The position numbers and the translations under genes were made by a program. The notes beneath the pieces are model-generated. The model was given only the letters and a program-made list of their open reading frames with translations, searched no databases and was not told the origin of the DNA. Of a stretch of DNA of 64,000 nucleotides, positions 55,839-64,000 are shown one piece after another (position 1 is the first letter of the stretch; every line of letters begins with the position of its first letter). The DNA is from Clostridia bacterium (lineage in GTDB: Bacteria > Bacillota > Clostridia > Lachnospirales > Lachnospiraceae): NCBI GenBank assembly GCA_910574475.1, contig CAJTAT010000001.1, positions 747,993-811,992 of the forward strand, written 5' to 3'.

Positions 55839-56771
55839 ATGAAGGCTTTTCATGAAATACGCAGCTATGATTCTGATTTTATGGTCTGGAATTCCAGCTA
55901 TGAGAATATCAGTTTTCTGGCTCACTGGCACAAAGAAATTGAGCTAATCTATATTCGCTCTGGCTCTTGCCGGCTTCATATCACCGACCATATCTTTACA
56001 GCCCATGCCGGTGATCTTGCAGTCTGTGAGAGTGGTGTCATTCATTACAGTGATTCCTATGACATGGATAATTCCCTGGATTTCGTCATTTTTGATTCGA
56101 ATATTTTGAGTCCGATTTTTCACAATCCTAATTTTGTCCACCCCCTGATAACCAAGGCTCAACTGGAGAGCTATGGTCTCTCTGACCGCCTTCGTGAACT
56201 GATTGACACAGTATCCTCTGAATTGAAACGCAAAGATCCCTATTACCAGGAAGTTGTTACCTCCTCCCTTCAGACGTTTTGGTTTCTTTTAAAGCGACAT
56301 CATCCAAAGGCCAATCTGGATGCTGTGCCTGATGACAGACGTTCCCGAATGTTAGCAGACATGCAAGGACTCCTGGACTATATAGACAATCATTTTGCAG
56401 ACAATATTACCCTGGACTATGCAGCCAACTGTATGAATTACAGCAACAGCTACTTTTCTAAAATATTCAAAAAACTGATGGGAACTAATTTTGTTACTTA
56501 TTTAAATATGGTTCGTGTGGAGCACGCAGCTTATTCTCTGCGGCACACAGACAGTAAAATTACAGAGATCGCTTTAAACTGTGGTTTTAACAACATCCGA
56601 ACTTTTAATCGGGTATTCAAAGAGATTACTGGTTGTACCCCTTCGGAATTTCTTCTGCTTCCAGACCCGGACACCTATAAGCGCACTTATTATAACCGTC
56701 GCTCTGGAGCACAGGAATTTGTAGAAAATGATTCACTTACCCTTGTTAAAAATTTTCAAACTAATTCTTAA
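55839..56771 (+). CDS. AraC-family regulator with cupin sensor domain
   Basis: 310 aa. The N-terminal cupin (HWHKEIELIYIRSGSCRLHI, HAGDLAVCESGVIHYSDS) binds a sugar-like effector in this family. The C-terminal double helix-turn-helix (DYIDNHFADNITLDYAANCM, YSNSYFSKIFKKLMGT, EIALNCGFNNIRTFNRVFKE) binds DNA. Its divergent position next to fucI suggests control of fucose use. A DUF402 gene follows 12 bp downstream. Confidence 0.9.
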   Translation: MKAFHEIRSYDSDFMVWNSSYENISFLAHWHKEIELIYIRSGSCRLHITDHIFTAHAGDLAVCESGVIHYSDSYDMDNSLDFVIFDSNILSPIFHNPNFVHPLITKAQLESYGLSDRLRELIDTVSSELKRKDPYYQEVVTSSLQTFWFLLKRHHPKANLDAVPDDRRSRMLADMQGLLDYIDNHFADNITLDYAANCMNYSNSYFSKIFKKLMGTNFVTYLNMVRVEHAAYSLRHTDSKITEIALNCGFNNIRTFNRVFKEITGCTPSEFLLLPDPDTYKRTYYNRRSGAQEFVENDSLTLVKNFQTNS

Positions 56772-56783
56772 GGAGGCCTCCCA

Positions 56784-57266
56784 ATGCCCAAACAAGCCCT
56801 TTTGTACCGGAAACGCCTGATTCCCTCTGAGTGTATTCTCCTTGACAAGGACGAAATTATCTTGCATGAACCTTCTGTGCTCGTCACCAAATGGAAGACC
56901 ATTCGCCCTAAAAAGGATCTGGATCATGGGATATCCTGCTATCTGCCAGACAAAGGATGGAAAGTAAGCCGCTTTCTGGATCACAAAGATGAGTTAATCT
57001 GCTGGTATTGTGATATCATTGATTCGTCTTATCACTCTGATACAGATACATATATTTTTACGGATTTGCTGGCAGATGTGATACTCTATCCCTCTGGCGC
57101 CGTCCACGTGGTAGACCTGGACGAGATTGCAGACGCTCTGGAACAAGGTCTACTCCTTCCTGAACAGGTATGTTCCTGTATGCGTAAATTGGATAGCCTG
57201 CTTAAAGAGGTATATAGCGGCCGGCTTTTGCCTTCTCTGGAAAAATATTGGCCTGTTGAAGCGTAA
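56784..57266 (+). CDS. DUF402-family protein
   Basis: 160 aa. The DUF402 core is seen as WYCDIIDSSYHSDTDTYIFT, DLLADVILYPSGAVHVVDLDE and IADALEQGLLLPEQV. Related proteins include FomD and nucleoside phosphatases with metal-binding Asp/Glu residues. The specific substrate is unknown. AGGAGG precedes the ATG; co-transcribed with the AraC regulator. Confidence 0.82.
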   Translation: MPKQALLYRKRLIPSECILLDKDEIILHEPSVLVTKWKTIRPKKDLDHGISCYLPDKGWKVSRFLDHKDELICWYCDIIDSSYHSDTDTYIFTDLLADVILYPSGAVHVVDLDEIADALEQGLLLPEQVCSCMRKLDSLLKEVYSGRLLPSLEKYWPVEA

Positions 57267-57289
57267 GGAATTATGTGCCCTTGGGCATA

Positions 57290-57343
57290 AAAAATGGATA
57301 TTCTTTTGAGAAGTTAATATCTCAGAAGAATATCCGCTTTTTC
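57290..57343. terminator. Bidirectional terminator between DUF402 and dCMP deaminase genes
   Basis: GGATATTCTT(t)TGAGA pairs with TCTCA(g)AAGAATATCC (57296-57335), with T-rich runs outward on both strands. Confidence 0.85.
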
Positions 57344-57373
57344 TCCTTCTAATTTAAAGTACTGCTTCGCTGC

Positions 57374-57859
57374 TTACAATTTCAGCTCTATGGTCCGCCC
57401 TGTGTGTTCATATTCCACAAGCTCTACACCGGCTGCCCGAAACATTCGTTTCGATGCCAGGACAGAAGCTGTGCTGGCATACTTATCACAGCCATAGACC
57501 ACGGTCTTGATTCCTGCCTGAATAATTGCTTTGGCACACTCATTACATGGAAACAGTGTCACATAGATCTTTGCCCCCTCCAGACTACCGCCCCGATAAT
57601 TCAAAATCGCATTTAGCTCACTGTGGGTAACAAATGGGTATTTTGTCTCGTTTTCTTCCCCTGTTCTCTCCCAGGGAAACTCATCGTCGTCACAGCCATT
57701 TGGGAAGCCATTATAGCCCATAGACAAGATCTTGTTATTTTGACTTACGATGCAGGCCCCCACCTGTGTACTGGGGTCCTTGGATCTCATGCCAGAAAGC
57801 GCTGCCACGCCCATAAAATATTCATCCCAGCTAATATAATCCTTCCTTTTTCCTCCCAT
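57374..57859 (-). CDS. dCMP deaminase (ComEB-like)
   Basis: 161 aa from the ATG at 57859 with GGAGA upstream; the longer frame from 57946 would overlap upp. Zinc-deaminase motifs are THSELNAI (His and catalytic Glu) and the LFPCNECAK PCxxC site. It deaminates dCMP to dUMP for thymidylate synthesis. Last gene of the rpiB-upp-deaminase operon, a common clostridial arrangement. Confidence 0.93.
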   Translation of the reverse strand: MGGKRKDYISWDEYFMGVAALSGMRSKDPSTQVGACIVSQNNKILSMGYNGFPNGCDDDEFPWERTGEENETKYPFVTHSELNAILNYRGGSLEGAKIYVTLFPCNECAKAIIQAGIKTVVYGCDKYASTASVLASKRMFRAAGVELVEYEHTGRTIELKL

Positions 57860-57881
57860 ATATAAGTCTCCTGATCTTAAC

Positions 57882-58511
57882 TTATTTGGTTCCAAATATG
57901 CGGTCCCCCGCATCGCCAAGCCCAGGTACAATATAACCATGCTCATTCAGGTGCTCGTCCAATGCCCCAATATAGATATCCACATCTGGATGCAATTCCT
58001 GCATCTTTTTTACACCTTCAGGAGCCGCGATAATACAGATAAAATGTATATTCTTCACTCCCCGTTCCTTTAGCATCTGAATCGCCGCTGTGGAAGAGCC
58101 TCCTGTAGCCAGCATTGGGTCTACTACAAATACCTCACGTTCACTGCAATCTGCAGGAATCTTACAATAATATTCCACTGGTTCCAAAGTTTCCTCGTTC
58201 CGGTATAAGCCAATATGGCCTACTTTTGCAGAAGGGATCATGGCCAACATTCCATCTACCATGCCTAAGCCTGCACGCAAAATAGGAATAATCGCCATTT
58301 TCTTTCCTGCCAGCTCCTTTGCAACTGTTTTACAAATAGGAGTCTCAATCTCTACATCCTGCAATTTCAATTCTTTCGTAGCCTCATAGGTAATAAGGCT
58401 TGCAATTTCGCTAATCATGGCACGAAAATCACGAGATCCTGTCTCTTTACGTCTAATGACGCCAATCTTATGCTGTATCAGCGGATGCTCCATAACCACT
58501 ACCTTTGACAT
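57882..58511 (-). CDS. upp: Uracil phosphoribosyltransferase
   Basis: 209 aa, standard length. PRPP-binding loop [18 protein letters not shown], plus [34 protein letters not shown] and the C-terminal [19 protein letters not shown]. It salvages uracil to UMP. Ten bp after rpiB. Confidence 0.97.
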   Translation of the reverse strand: MSKVVVMEHPLIQHKIGVIRRKETGSRDFRAMISEIASLITYEATKELKLQDVEIETPICKTVAKELAGKKMAIIPILRAGLGMVDGMLAMIPSAKVGHIGLYRNEETLEPVEYYCKIPADCSEREVFVVDPMLATGGSSTAAIQMLKERGVKNIHFICIIAAPEGVKKMQELHPDVDIYIGALDEHLNEHGYIVPGLGDAGDRIFGTK

Positions 58512-58521
58512 TCTTTGCCCC

Positions 58522-58953
58522 CTAATCTTCCTCTATCGCGCGTATTCTATTGATATGCCTTTCATCCCCTGAAAATGGTGTATTTAAAAATGTGTCCACA
58601 ATCTTAACAGCCAGTCCCGGCCCTACTACACGTCCGCCCATAGCCAGAATATTGGCATCATTGTGGAGCCTTGTAGCCTCTGCGCTGAAGCAATTCTCAC
58701 ACAAAGCCGCACGGATTCCCTTAAATTTATTGGCCGTAATGGAGATTCCAATGCCTGTCCCACAGATCAGAATTCCTTTGTCACATTCCCCAGACAAAAT
58801 TGCCTTGGCAACCTTTTTCCCATAAATAGGATAGTCTGTCGCCTCTGTATTGTAGCAGCCATAGTTTTTGTACTCAAATCCATTCTTTTCCAAATATGCG
58901 ATTACCTCTTGCATCAAATCGTAACCGCCATGATCACATCCTAATGCTATCAT
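58522..58953 (-). CDS. rpiB: Ribose 5-phosphate isomerase B
   Basis: 143 aa. LacA/RpiB family: [50 protein letters not shown] with the catalytic Cys, and [19 protein letters not shown]. Interconverts ribose 5- and ribulose 5-phosphate. GGAGGT precedes the ATG; first gene of the operon behind promoter 58987-59014. Confidence 0.95.
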   Translation of the reverse strand: MIALGCDHGGYDLMQEVIAYLEKNGFEYKNYGCYNTEATDYPIYGKKVAKAILSGECDKGILICGTGIGISITANKFKGIRAALCENCFSAEATRLHNDANILAMGGRVVGPGLAVKIVDTFLNTPFSGDERHINRIRAIEED

Positions 58954-58986
58954 AATTTGCTACCTCCGTGTTTATTTGTTTCTCTG

Positions 58987-59014
58987 ATTATACCATTTTT
59001 TTCGGGATTAGCAA
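58987..59014 (-). promoter_or_regulatory. Promoter of rpiB-upp-dCMP deaminase
   Basis: Minus strand TTGCTA (59009-59014), 16 bp, TATAAT (58987-58992). Confidence 0.7.
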
Positions 59015-59096
59015 ATGCTTTATTTGATTTATATTATCAGAGGAAGGAAAGCTAGCAAGCTAATAGCCTTCCTCTTTTTCATGCTAAGTTTGTCAC

Positions 59097-59822
59097 CTAC
59101 TGATTCAAATACCGCATAATCCCCATATGTATCGCCCATACCAGTTGATCCTGGTAGTTCTCATCCTTAAGCTTCCCATTTTCTGCCCAGTTACTTAGGA
59201 AGCCGCACTCCACAATTACCACAGGCGCATCTGTCTTCTTCAGCAAATAATAAGTATCATTCGCCTTGGCCTGTCTGTGGTTCTCAGGATCCACAAAGCG
59301 GATCATCTCTTCCTGAATCAACTCTGCAAGGCTCTGACTCTCCTTAGAGGTTCCATAGTAAAAGACCTGAGCGCCGTGAATCGCTTCCTCGTGATAACTG
59401 TTTTGATGAATACTGACCACGCAAGCTGGCTGTTCCTGATTAATAAGCTCGCAACGCCGTTTCATATCCTGCGCTTTTTTGTTGGAAGCATTTTCATCGT
59501 ACAGTCCCCTGTCCTCCTCACGGGTCATAATCACCTGAATATCCTGCTGTTCTAAAAGCTCCTTCAGCTTTTTTGCGATCTCTAAATTCAAATCTTTTTC
59601 TAAAGTTCCATCCACGCTAATTTTTCCAGGATCATTTCCTCCATGGCCAGCGTCTAAGATAATCAGACGGGAATCCGTACGTTCCCCTTTCCCCTCTGTC
59701 ATCTCCCAGAAACTGCTTCGGGAAAAATAGCACGCGCTGGCAAGGACAAGTAAGGCCATCCCCAAACCGATCCCACGGCTCTTTCTCAAGATTTTATCTT
59801 TTAATTTCCGCAAAACATCCAT
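59097..59822 (-). CDS. N-acetylmuramoyl-L-alanine amidase, CwlD-like
   Basis: 241 aa from the ATG at 59822 (GGCGGG upstream; an ATG at 59837 has no ribosome site). An N-terminal membrane anchor (IGLGMALLVLASACYF) leads to an Amidase_3 catalytic domain with zinc ligands in IILDAGHGGNDPG, the Glu of the KDLNLEIAKK segment, and VVSIHQNSY, plus VIVECGFLSN. Length and anchor match CwlD, which makes muramic-delta-lactam in the spore cortex. The start region lies inside a strong hairpin (59827-59868). Confidence 0.88.
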   Translation of the reverse strand: MDVLRKLKDKILRKSRGIGLGMALLVLASACYFSRSSFWEMTEGKGERTDSRLIILDAGHGGNDPGKISVDGTLEKDLNLEIAKKLKELLEQQDIQVIMTREEDRGLYDENASNKKAQDMKRRCELINQEQPACVVSIHQNSYHEEAIHGAQVFYYGTSKESQSLAELIQEEMIRFVDPENHRQAKANDTYYLLKKTDAPVVIVECGFLSNWAENGKLKDENYQDQLVWAIHMGIMRYLNQ

Positions 59823-59826
59823 AAAT

Positions 59827-59868
59827 ATTCCCGCCATATTTCTATTTCTAAAAATATATGGCGGGAAT
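59827..59868 (-). terminator. Hairpin between the GH18 gene and the amidase gene
   Basis: ATTCCCGCCATAT (59827-59839) pairs exactly with ATATGGCGGGAAT (59856-59868). It may terminate the GH18 transcript, and its 3' arm on the minus strand contains GGCGGGAAT, the ribosome site for the amidase. Confidence 0.6.
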
Positions 59869-59908
59869 TTCTATTCCATGTCTTTTCTATATATTTTTAA
59901 ATGTTATA

Positions 59909-61780
59909 TTAATTGACATAGCGCAGGATAATATCCCAAATGTCTTGCCGCTCAAAGCCCAGCTTCCAGGCGGAAATGCCTGCCAAATTATACTCTTTGA
60001 TGAGAGACGCTTTCAGCTCAATGGACTCTTCTTCTTCCAGCCAGACCTTGTAATTGTTGCCCTCAGCCGTATACTCTGCATAATACTGCCCGGCCTCCTC
60101 ATTCCATTCACGCTCTGCACTATTCTCTGACAAAATTCTGTCCATTGCATCCATACCATAAGCACTGCTGGACAGTACATAAGGAATATACTCACTGTTC
60201 TCTGGCTCATCCGCCAGCTCTTCATCTGTCTTCGGACGCTCTTCCCAAAGCCTTGTGTAGAAGGGAACTGCATTGATTACTTTTTCGGCCGGAACCTCCT
60301 GTAAGGTATTCTCAATTCCAGAGCGGACATATCCGATGCTGGCCACAGATCCAGCTTCCGGTGAGCCGGAAAAATGTTCATCGTATCCCATGATTACCAC
60401 ATAGTCTGCCACAATTCCCTGCTCTTTGCGATTGTATAACATATTGTGGGCAGCCGGAACATAATTATCCACTGAAAGAACCACGCCGTTCAGTCTGCAC
60501 ATAATAGACAATTCCCGGATAAATTCAATAAACGCCTTGGCTGAGTCTTCATTAATATACTCAAAGTCAATATTCAAGCCATCCAGATCAAACTCGATAG
60601 CTTTCGCTATCAGATTGTTTACCAGCCGCTGGCGGGAAGAAGTTCTGGATAAAATCTCATAGTCTAAAATAGTGTCTTTGTATTCGATATCATTTACGAG
60701 AGCCCATACTTCAATGCCATTCTGATGGCAATAGTTTACATAATCCTGATTTGCCAGAGATTCCACATTCCCATCATTATCGTTGAGGAAGAACCATGTG
60801 GGAGAGATTGTAGTCAATCCTTTCGTCTTGGCAATACTCTCCAGCACTTTGCTGTTGGCATCCTGGTTTGTCACCTGATGCCATGCCATATTAATGGTAT
60901 AGTCCTTGGAAATATTAGTGTAAACGGGCTCTTCATAGTTTGACGTGGTTGTCTCCTGCCCTTTATTACCTAAGTATTTATTCCTGATGTAACCAATATA
61001 ACCATTGGCTGTGCGAACCTTTGTCCACTCCTCAAGGGCCTCCTCCTGTGGCAAAACATATAATACATCATTTACAACCACATCAGTCAAAATCATGCTC
61101 TTGATATCTGCCTCATATCGAACCCGGGCATCCTTTTTGACTGTCACCGTATCCACAGTTCCAAATTCCTTTATAATGTGCACCCGGTTCACTTCATCTG
61201 TCATTACTTCAAATTCCAGGGCTGTATATTTTTGAATATACTTCAAGGCTACATAGGCTGTGTCTCCATCCACCCTTACAGGAGCATAAGTCTCAGTAAA
61301 CCTGGTCTTTGCCACAGTGTAATCCTTGCTTCCCACCTCTGCCGTAATAAGTTCTGTGGGAGTCGTATACAAAAGCAAATTCTCTTTCGCATCCCAATAA
61401 AATCTGGAATTCAGATGATCATACAGAAGATCTGTGTCTACATACACCTCCCCGTCGATCATTTTGGCCTTGAGTTCTGTCAACTCATCTTGCATAATAA
61501 TGGCTACTTCATCCTCTGAAGACACGTTAAAATACTCTTTTGATTCCATTCTCTCTTCAGAGGGACTGTATTTTTTCACAAGATAGCTGATAAACATAGC
61601 TATCATAATAATTATAATCAACAGCACCGCAATAAACACCGGTATGAGCTGCCTTCTTGCAGCCGAAGATCTTCTTCTTGGCTGAGGCCTTCTGCTCTGA
61701 GGTCGCTGTTCCTGAGATCGCTGGGGCTGGGGTCTCCTGGCCGGAAGTCTCCTTCTTCTCCGTTTCCTTCTCAATACCAT
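59909..61780 (-). CDS. Membrane-anchored glycoside hydrolase family 18 protein
   Basis: 623 aa. A very basic N-terminal tail (Arg/Pro/Gln, residues 1-45) precedes one membrane helix (PVFIAVLLIIIIMIAMFISYL). Then come a copper-amine-oxidase-N-like region with a SH3-like part (DARVRYEADIKS...WTKVRTANGYIGYIRNKYLG), and a GH18 barrel. The catalytic DxxDxDxE motif is DLDGLNIDFE. It resembles spore-germination YaaH/YdhD-type and cell-wall GH18 enzymes that cleave peptidoglycan sugars. AGGAGG precedes the ATG. Confidence 0.87.
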   Translation of the reverse strand: MVLRRKRRRRRLPARRPQPQRSQEQRPQSRRPQPRRRSSAARRQLIPVFIAVLLIIIIMIAMFISYLVKKYSPSEERMESKEYFNVSSEDEVAIIMQDELTELKAKMIDGEVYVDTDLLYDHLNSRFYWDAKENLLLYTTPTELITAEVGSKDYTVAKTRFTETYAPVRVDGDTAYVALKYIQKYTALEFEVMTDEVNRVHIIKEFGTVDTVTVKKDARVRYEADIKSMILTDVVVNDVLYVLPQEEALEEWTKVRTANGYIGYIRNKYLGNKGQETTTSNYEEPVYTNISKDYTINMAWHQVTNQDANSKVLESIAKTKGLTTISPTWFFLNDNDGNVESLANQDYVNYCHQNGIEVWALVNDIEYKDTILDYEILSRTSSRQRLVNNLIAKAIEFDLDGLNIDFEYINEDSAKAFIEFIRELSIMCRLNGVVLSVDNYVPAAHNMLYNRKEQGIVADYVVIMGYDEHFSGSPEAGSVASIGYVRSGIENTLQEVPAEKVINAVPFYTRLWEERPKTDEELADEPENSEYIPYVLSSSAYGMDAMDRILSENSAEREWNEEAGQYYAEYTAEGNNYKVWLEEEESIELKASLIKEYNLAGISAWKLGFERQDIWDIILRYVN

Positions 61781-61875
61781 ATCAGAATCCTCCTATTCTT
61801 AACATAATAACAGAATTTTTTCGACACGTCATCCCCATTTCTCGACATTTTGTAAATTTAATAAAATACTAAGGT

Positions 61876-62052
61876 TTCATTTTAGGAAGCTATCCTGCAG
61901 ATCCAGTTGGTGTAATATCTGCTCAGAGGGGTCCTCGCCTACATTTTCATGGTCTGCAGGAAAGCTAGTGTTGCTGGGCAGAGGGCGACACGGCCCTCCT
62001 GTCCAGCAATGCTACCCTTAGTAAGGGTACCTTTTCCAAAAGGAGTTCGTGA
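61876..62052 (+). ncRNA. Candidate structured RNA between the GH18 gene and mecA
   Basis: Gene-free 61781-62399 contains a dense set of hairpins: CCTGCAGA/TCTGCAGG (61894-61901 with 61953-61960), TTGCTGG/CCAGCAA (61971-61977 with 62003-62009) enclosing AGGGC/GCCCT, TACCCTTA/TAAGGGTA (62013-62029) and CCTTTT/AAAAGG (62030-62043). A plus-strand promoter TCGACA (61842-61847), 17 bp, AATACT would start near 61877. The opposite orientation cannot be excluded. No known RNA class assigned. Confidence 0.35.
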
Positions 62053-62311
62053 TATATTATTTTTTGAAAGACGCCCTGTAAAATCAAAACATGCCTGTCA
62101 ATCGTGGAATTCTCACCGAACTGGTGAATCAGAACTTAGAAACATGGCTTACACAAAATAATAGCTACATTCTTATTATCTTCTCTACCCTCCCTTCTCT
62201 CGGGCGACTTTCTGATAACATTATACTTCCAATTATCCCCAAAAAGCAAGTCAGCCAGAAATTTCATAGTTTGTTTATATTTTTTTTATAAAAATTGGTA
62301 TTTTTGTCATA

Positions 62312-62340
62312 TTGACATCGATTTAAATATTGTATATACT
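62312..62340 (+). promoter_or_regulatory. Promoter of mecA
   Basis: TTGACA (62312-62317), 17 bp, TATACT (62335-62340). Confidence 0.8.
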
Positions 62341-62399
62341 TTCAAAAATGTATATAATAATTATGAGTAACGTTAATTACAGATTTGGATGTGATAATT

Positions 62400-63140
62400 A
62401 TGAGAATTGAAAAGCTAAATGACAACCAAATACGCTGTACCCTGACGAAAGATGATTTAGCTACTCGCCAGCTTAAGCTCAGTGAACTGGCTTATGGCAC
62501 AGAAAAGGCCAAAGACTTGTTCCGTGATATGATACAGCAGGCATCCATTGATTTCGGTTTTGAGACTGAAAACATTCCTCTGATGATTGAAGCGATCCCT
62601 CTGCCTAATGAGTGTATCGTACTGATAATAACAAAGGTGGAGGATCCAGAAGAGCTGGATACCCGCTTTGCCAAGTTCGCCCCAGGCGGCGAGAATTCGC
62701 AGGAGGAAGCAACGGATCTGGGAAGTATTCTTCCTGAAGGGGCAGACAACGTATTGGATATTTTCCGAAAACTGATTGACCACCATTTGAAAGAAAGCAC
62801 CAAGGAAGAGAGCGAAGACAAAGCCATTGCTCTGGCCAGTGAGCTGGATCTGATCCGTTTGTATTTCTTCCCGGATCTGGACACCATTATTGAGGCTGCT
62901 CATGTGCTGAAGGGCTATTACCGTGGCAACAATACTCTCTACCGGCTGGAAAAGGATAGCAATTATTGTCTGGTGGTACGCAAGAGTTCACACAGCCCAG
63001 AGGAATTTAACAAAATTTCTAACATTCTCTCAGAATATGGCACCAGCGAAAAGTATGCATCTGCAAGCGAGGCCTATCTGGAGGAGCATGAAGAACTTAT
63101 GGTAAAAGACGAAGCTTTACAAAAGCTGGCTCTTTTATAA
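62400..63140 (+). CDS. mecA: Adaptor protein MecA
   Basis: 246 aa from the ATG at 62400. N-terminal MRIEKLNDNQIRCTLTKDDL and ELAYGTEKAKDLFRDMIQQA bind substrates. A variable acidic linker (about 95-125) and the C-terminal domain (ALASELDLIRLYFFPDLDTIIEAA, YRLEKDSNYCLVV, SEYGT) bind ClpC. It targets regulators for ClpCP proteolysis, controlling stress and competence-like responses. A promoter and a terminator flank it, so it is monocistronic. Confidence 0.93.
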   Translation: MRIEKLNDNQIRCTLTKDDLATRQLKLSELAYGTEKAKDLFRDMIQQASIDFGFETENIPLMIEAIPLPNECIVLIITKVEDPEELDTRFAKFAPGGENSQEEATDLGSILPEGADNVLDIFRKLIDHHLKESTKEESEDKAIALASELDLIRLYFFPDLDTIIEAAHVLKGYYRGNNTLYRLEKDSNYCLVVRKSSHSPEEFNKISNILSEYGTSEKYASASEAYLEEHEELMVKDEALQKLALL

Positions 63141-63172
63141 AGTTTTTCAAAAAATTGCCCTATAGAGTACAG

Positions 63173-63214
63173 AAAAAGACGAGTAAGAAGCGGCGGCTTT
63201 TTGCCCGTCTTTTC
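63173..63214 (+). terminator. Terminator after mecA
   Basis: AAAAAGACG (63173-63181) pairs with CGTCTTTT (63206-63213), with an inner GCGGC/GCC region and a T run TTTTCTTC. Confidence 0.7.
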
Positions 63215-63302
63215 TTCTACGTCGAAAATTTCAGTACTTGACGTATCCAGGTTCTTCTTATAATCTATCTTTAAAAAATACTGTTGATAAGGAGGGATTG
63301 AA

Positions 63303-64000
63303 ATGACAGTATTGAGGGATATATCTTTTTTATGGTCAATGCTGCACATCATCGTTCTGTTTCTATTACTATTCGAGCCACGCTATTCCTGGAAATCTAC
63401 TCTAATCGCCGCCTTTGCCGGATGGACAGTGCTGCTGGTGATCAACGTACCAATAATGGTATGGATGGGCCACAGCTTTATTATGCGTGTAGCCTTTTTT
63501 TCCTGTACCATCCCCTCAGCGGTGCTTTTCTTTCTCCTCTCCAAATATCGGGACGGACGTTTCTTCTTCCTGTTCTGCCTGACAGATACAGTCTCCTTTT
63601 GGCTGATGCAAATTACCAACTTCTTCGACCGTCTGACAGGGAATACCTATATCATAATGTTCGTTACTCGAATTATCTTGTTTTTGCTCATGGATCTGGT
63701 ATTCTGGAAAAGTTTGCGTAAACCCTATCTGGATTTGCAACGGAAGCTGGACAAGGACTGGTGGTTATTTGCCGCTATCGGAGGGTTGTACTATCTCTTA
63801 ATCATGGTTACTTCTGTGCCGGTGAGTTCGCCCATGCCCGACACCATAGGCCTAGTCCGTATTATTCTAGTGCTGCTTCTAATGCCCCTGACCTATCTGA
63901 CAGTTCTGCGCTCCCTCTGGCGCCAGATGCGGGAGAGTCAGAGCCAAAAGGAGCTGGAACTGATGGCAGCACGAGACGAGCTACGCTGGGAAAATCTCCG
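63303..64000 (+). CDS. Polytopic membrane protein, probable GHKL-type sensor kinase N-terminal part (runs off the window)
   Basis: 232 codons from the ATG at 63303 (AAGGAGGG upstream) to the window end without a stop. Six or seven membrane helices (LWSMLHIIVLFLLLFEPRYS, LIAAFAGWTVLLVINVPIMV, IIMFVTRIILFLLMDLVFW, LFAAIGGLYYLLIMVTSVPV and others) end in a charged coiled-coil segment (RQMRESQSQKELELMAARDE). This layout matches AgrC-like GHKL histidine kinases, whose catalytic domain would lie beyond 64000. The kinase assignment is inference. Confidence 0.6.
   Translation, partial: MTVLRDISFLWSMLHIIVLFLLLFEPRYSWKSTLIAAFAGWTVLLVINVPIMVWMGHSFIMRVAFFSCTIPSAVLFFLLSKYRDGRFFFLFCLTDTVSFWLMQITNFFDRLTGNTYIIMFVTRIILFLLMDLVFWKSLRKPYLDLQRKLDKDWWLFAAIGGLYYLLIMVTSVPVSSPMPDTIGLVRIILVLLLMPLTYLTVLRSLWRQMRESQSQKELELMAARDELRWENL

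Noticed and set aside
59038..59080. Hairpin AGAGGAAGG/CCTTCCTCT between the amidase gene and rpiB
   Set aside because: Its T run is on the plus strand while the genes are on the minus strand, so it is not a clear terminator for the amidase.
61876..62052. SRP RNA, tmRNA or RNase P RNA in the gene-free region before mecA
   Set aside because: None of their conserved motifs (for example the GGAAGGAAGC-type SRP loop) is present on either strand.

Overview
The window looks like a chromosome segment from a spore-forming, Gram-positive gut anaerobe of the Clostridia, most likely a Lachnospiraceae member (Blautia/Mediterraneibacter/Dorea-like). This is inferred from family-level similarity, moderate GC, strong AGGAGG ribosome binding sites, sigma-A promoters with 17-bp spacers, and the genes spoVT, a CwlD-like amidase, mecA, niaR and an rpmG-secE-nusG-rplKAJL-rpoBC region. 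No phage, insertion sequence or CRISPR array was seen.

Left part (1-13.3 kb): sugar-acid/polyol catabolism. A LacI repressor with two operators is followed by 6-phosphogluconate dehydrogenase, a divergent FGGY gluconokinase-like kinase with KDPG aldolase, then a minus-strand operon (zinc dehydrogenase, split transketolase, GPH symporter, second zinc dehydrogenase). A divergent AraC regulator and a third zinc dehydrogenase follow. Together they suggest oxidation/reduction of a keto-aldonate or polyol, phosphorylation, and entry into the pentose phosphate pathway. At 13.4-15.3 kb a UPF0175/DUF3368 toxin-antitoxin-like pair (toxin frame-shifted in an A9 run) is followed by an unrecognised 370-aa gene.

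Middle (15.4-37.1 kb): transcription/translation core on the minus strand: rpmG-secE-nusG-rplK-rplA, then rplJ-rplL (L10 leader), then rpoB-rpoC. Between rplL and rpoB lies a 10.7-kb insertion. It carries two small membrane proteins and a seven-gene phospho-signalling operon: FHA-TM, Zn-ribbon-FHA, two PP2C phosphatases, a membrane VWA-FHA protein and two paralogous transmembrane Ser/Thr kinases. The likely promoter of that operon fires into a (GTGTT)16 pentanucleotide repeat.

Right part (37.3-64 kb): DtxR regulator, tRNA-Gln(CTG), cation efflux, pncB, asnB, two OmpR-type two-component systems (one with a beta-propeller lipoprotein), spoVT, a PfoR-like membrane protein and niaR, a membrane glycosyltransferase-like protein, fucI with a divergent AraC regulator, DUF402, rpiB-upp-dCMP deaminase, cell-wall enzymes (CwlD-like amidase, GH18 protein), mecA and the start of a membrane sensor-like protein. 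A conserved 15-bp dyad before both pncB and the PfoR-like gene predicts a NiaR regulon.

The most unusual non-coding feature is 49.37-49.86 kb. Two divergent copies of one structured element lie in inverted orientation; they share GNRA-capped hairpins and show compensatory base changes between copies. This is a candidate undescribed structured RNA or mobile repeat. A second possible structured RNA lies at 61.88-62.05 kb.
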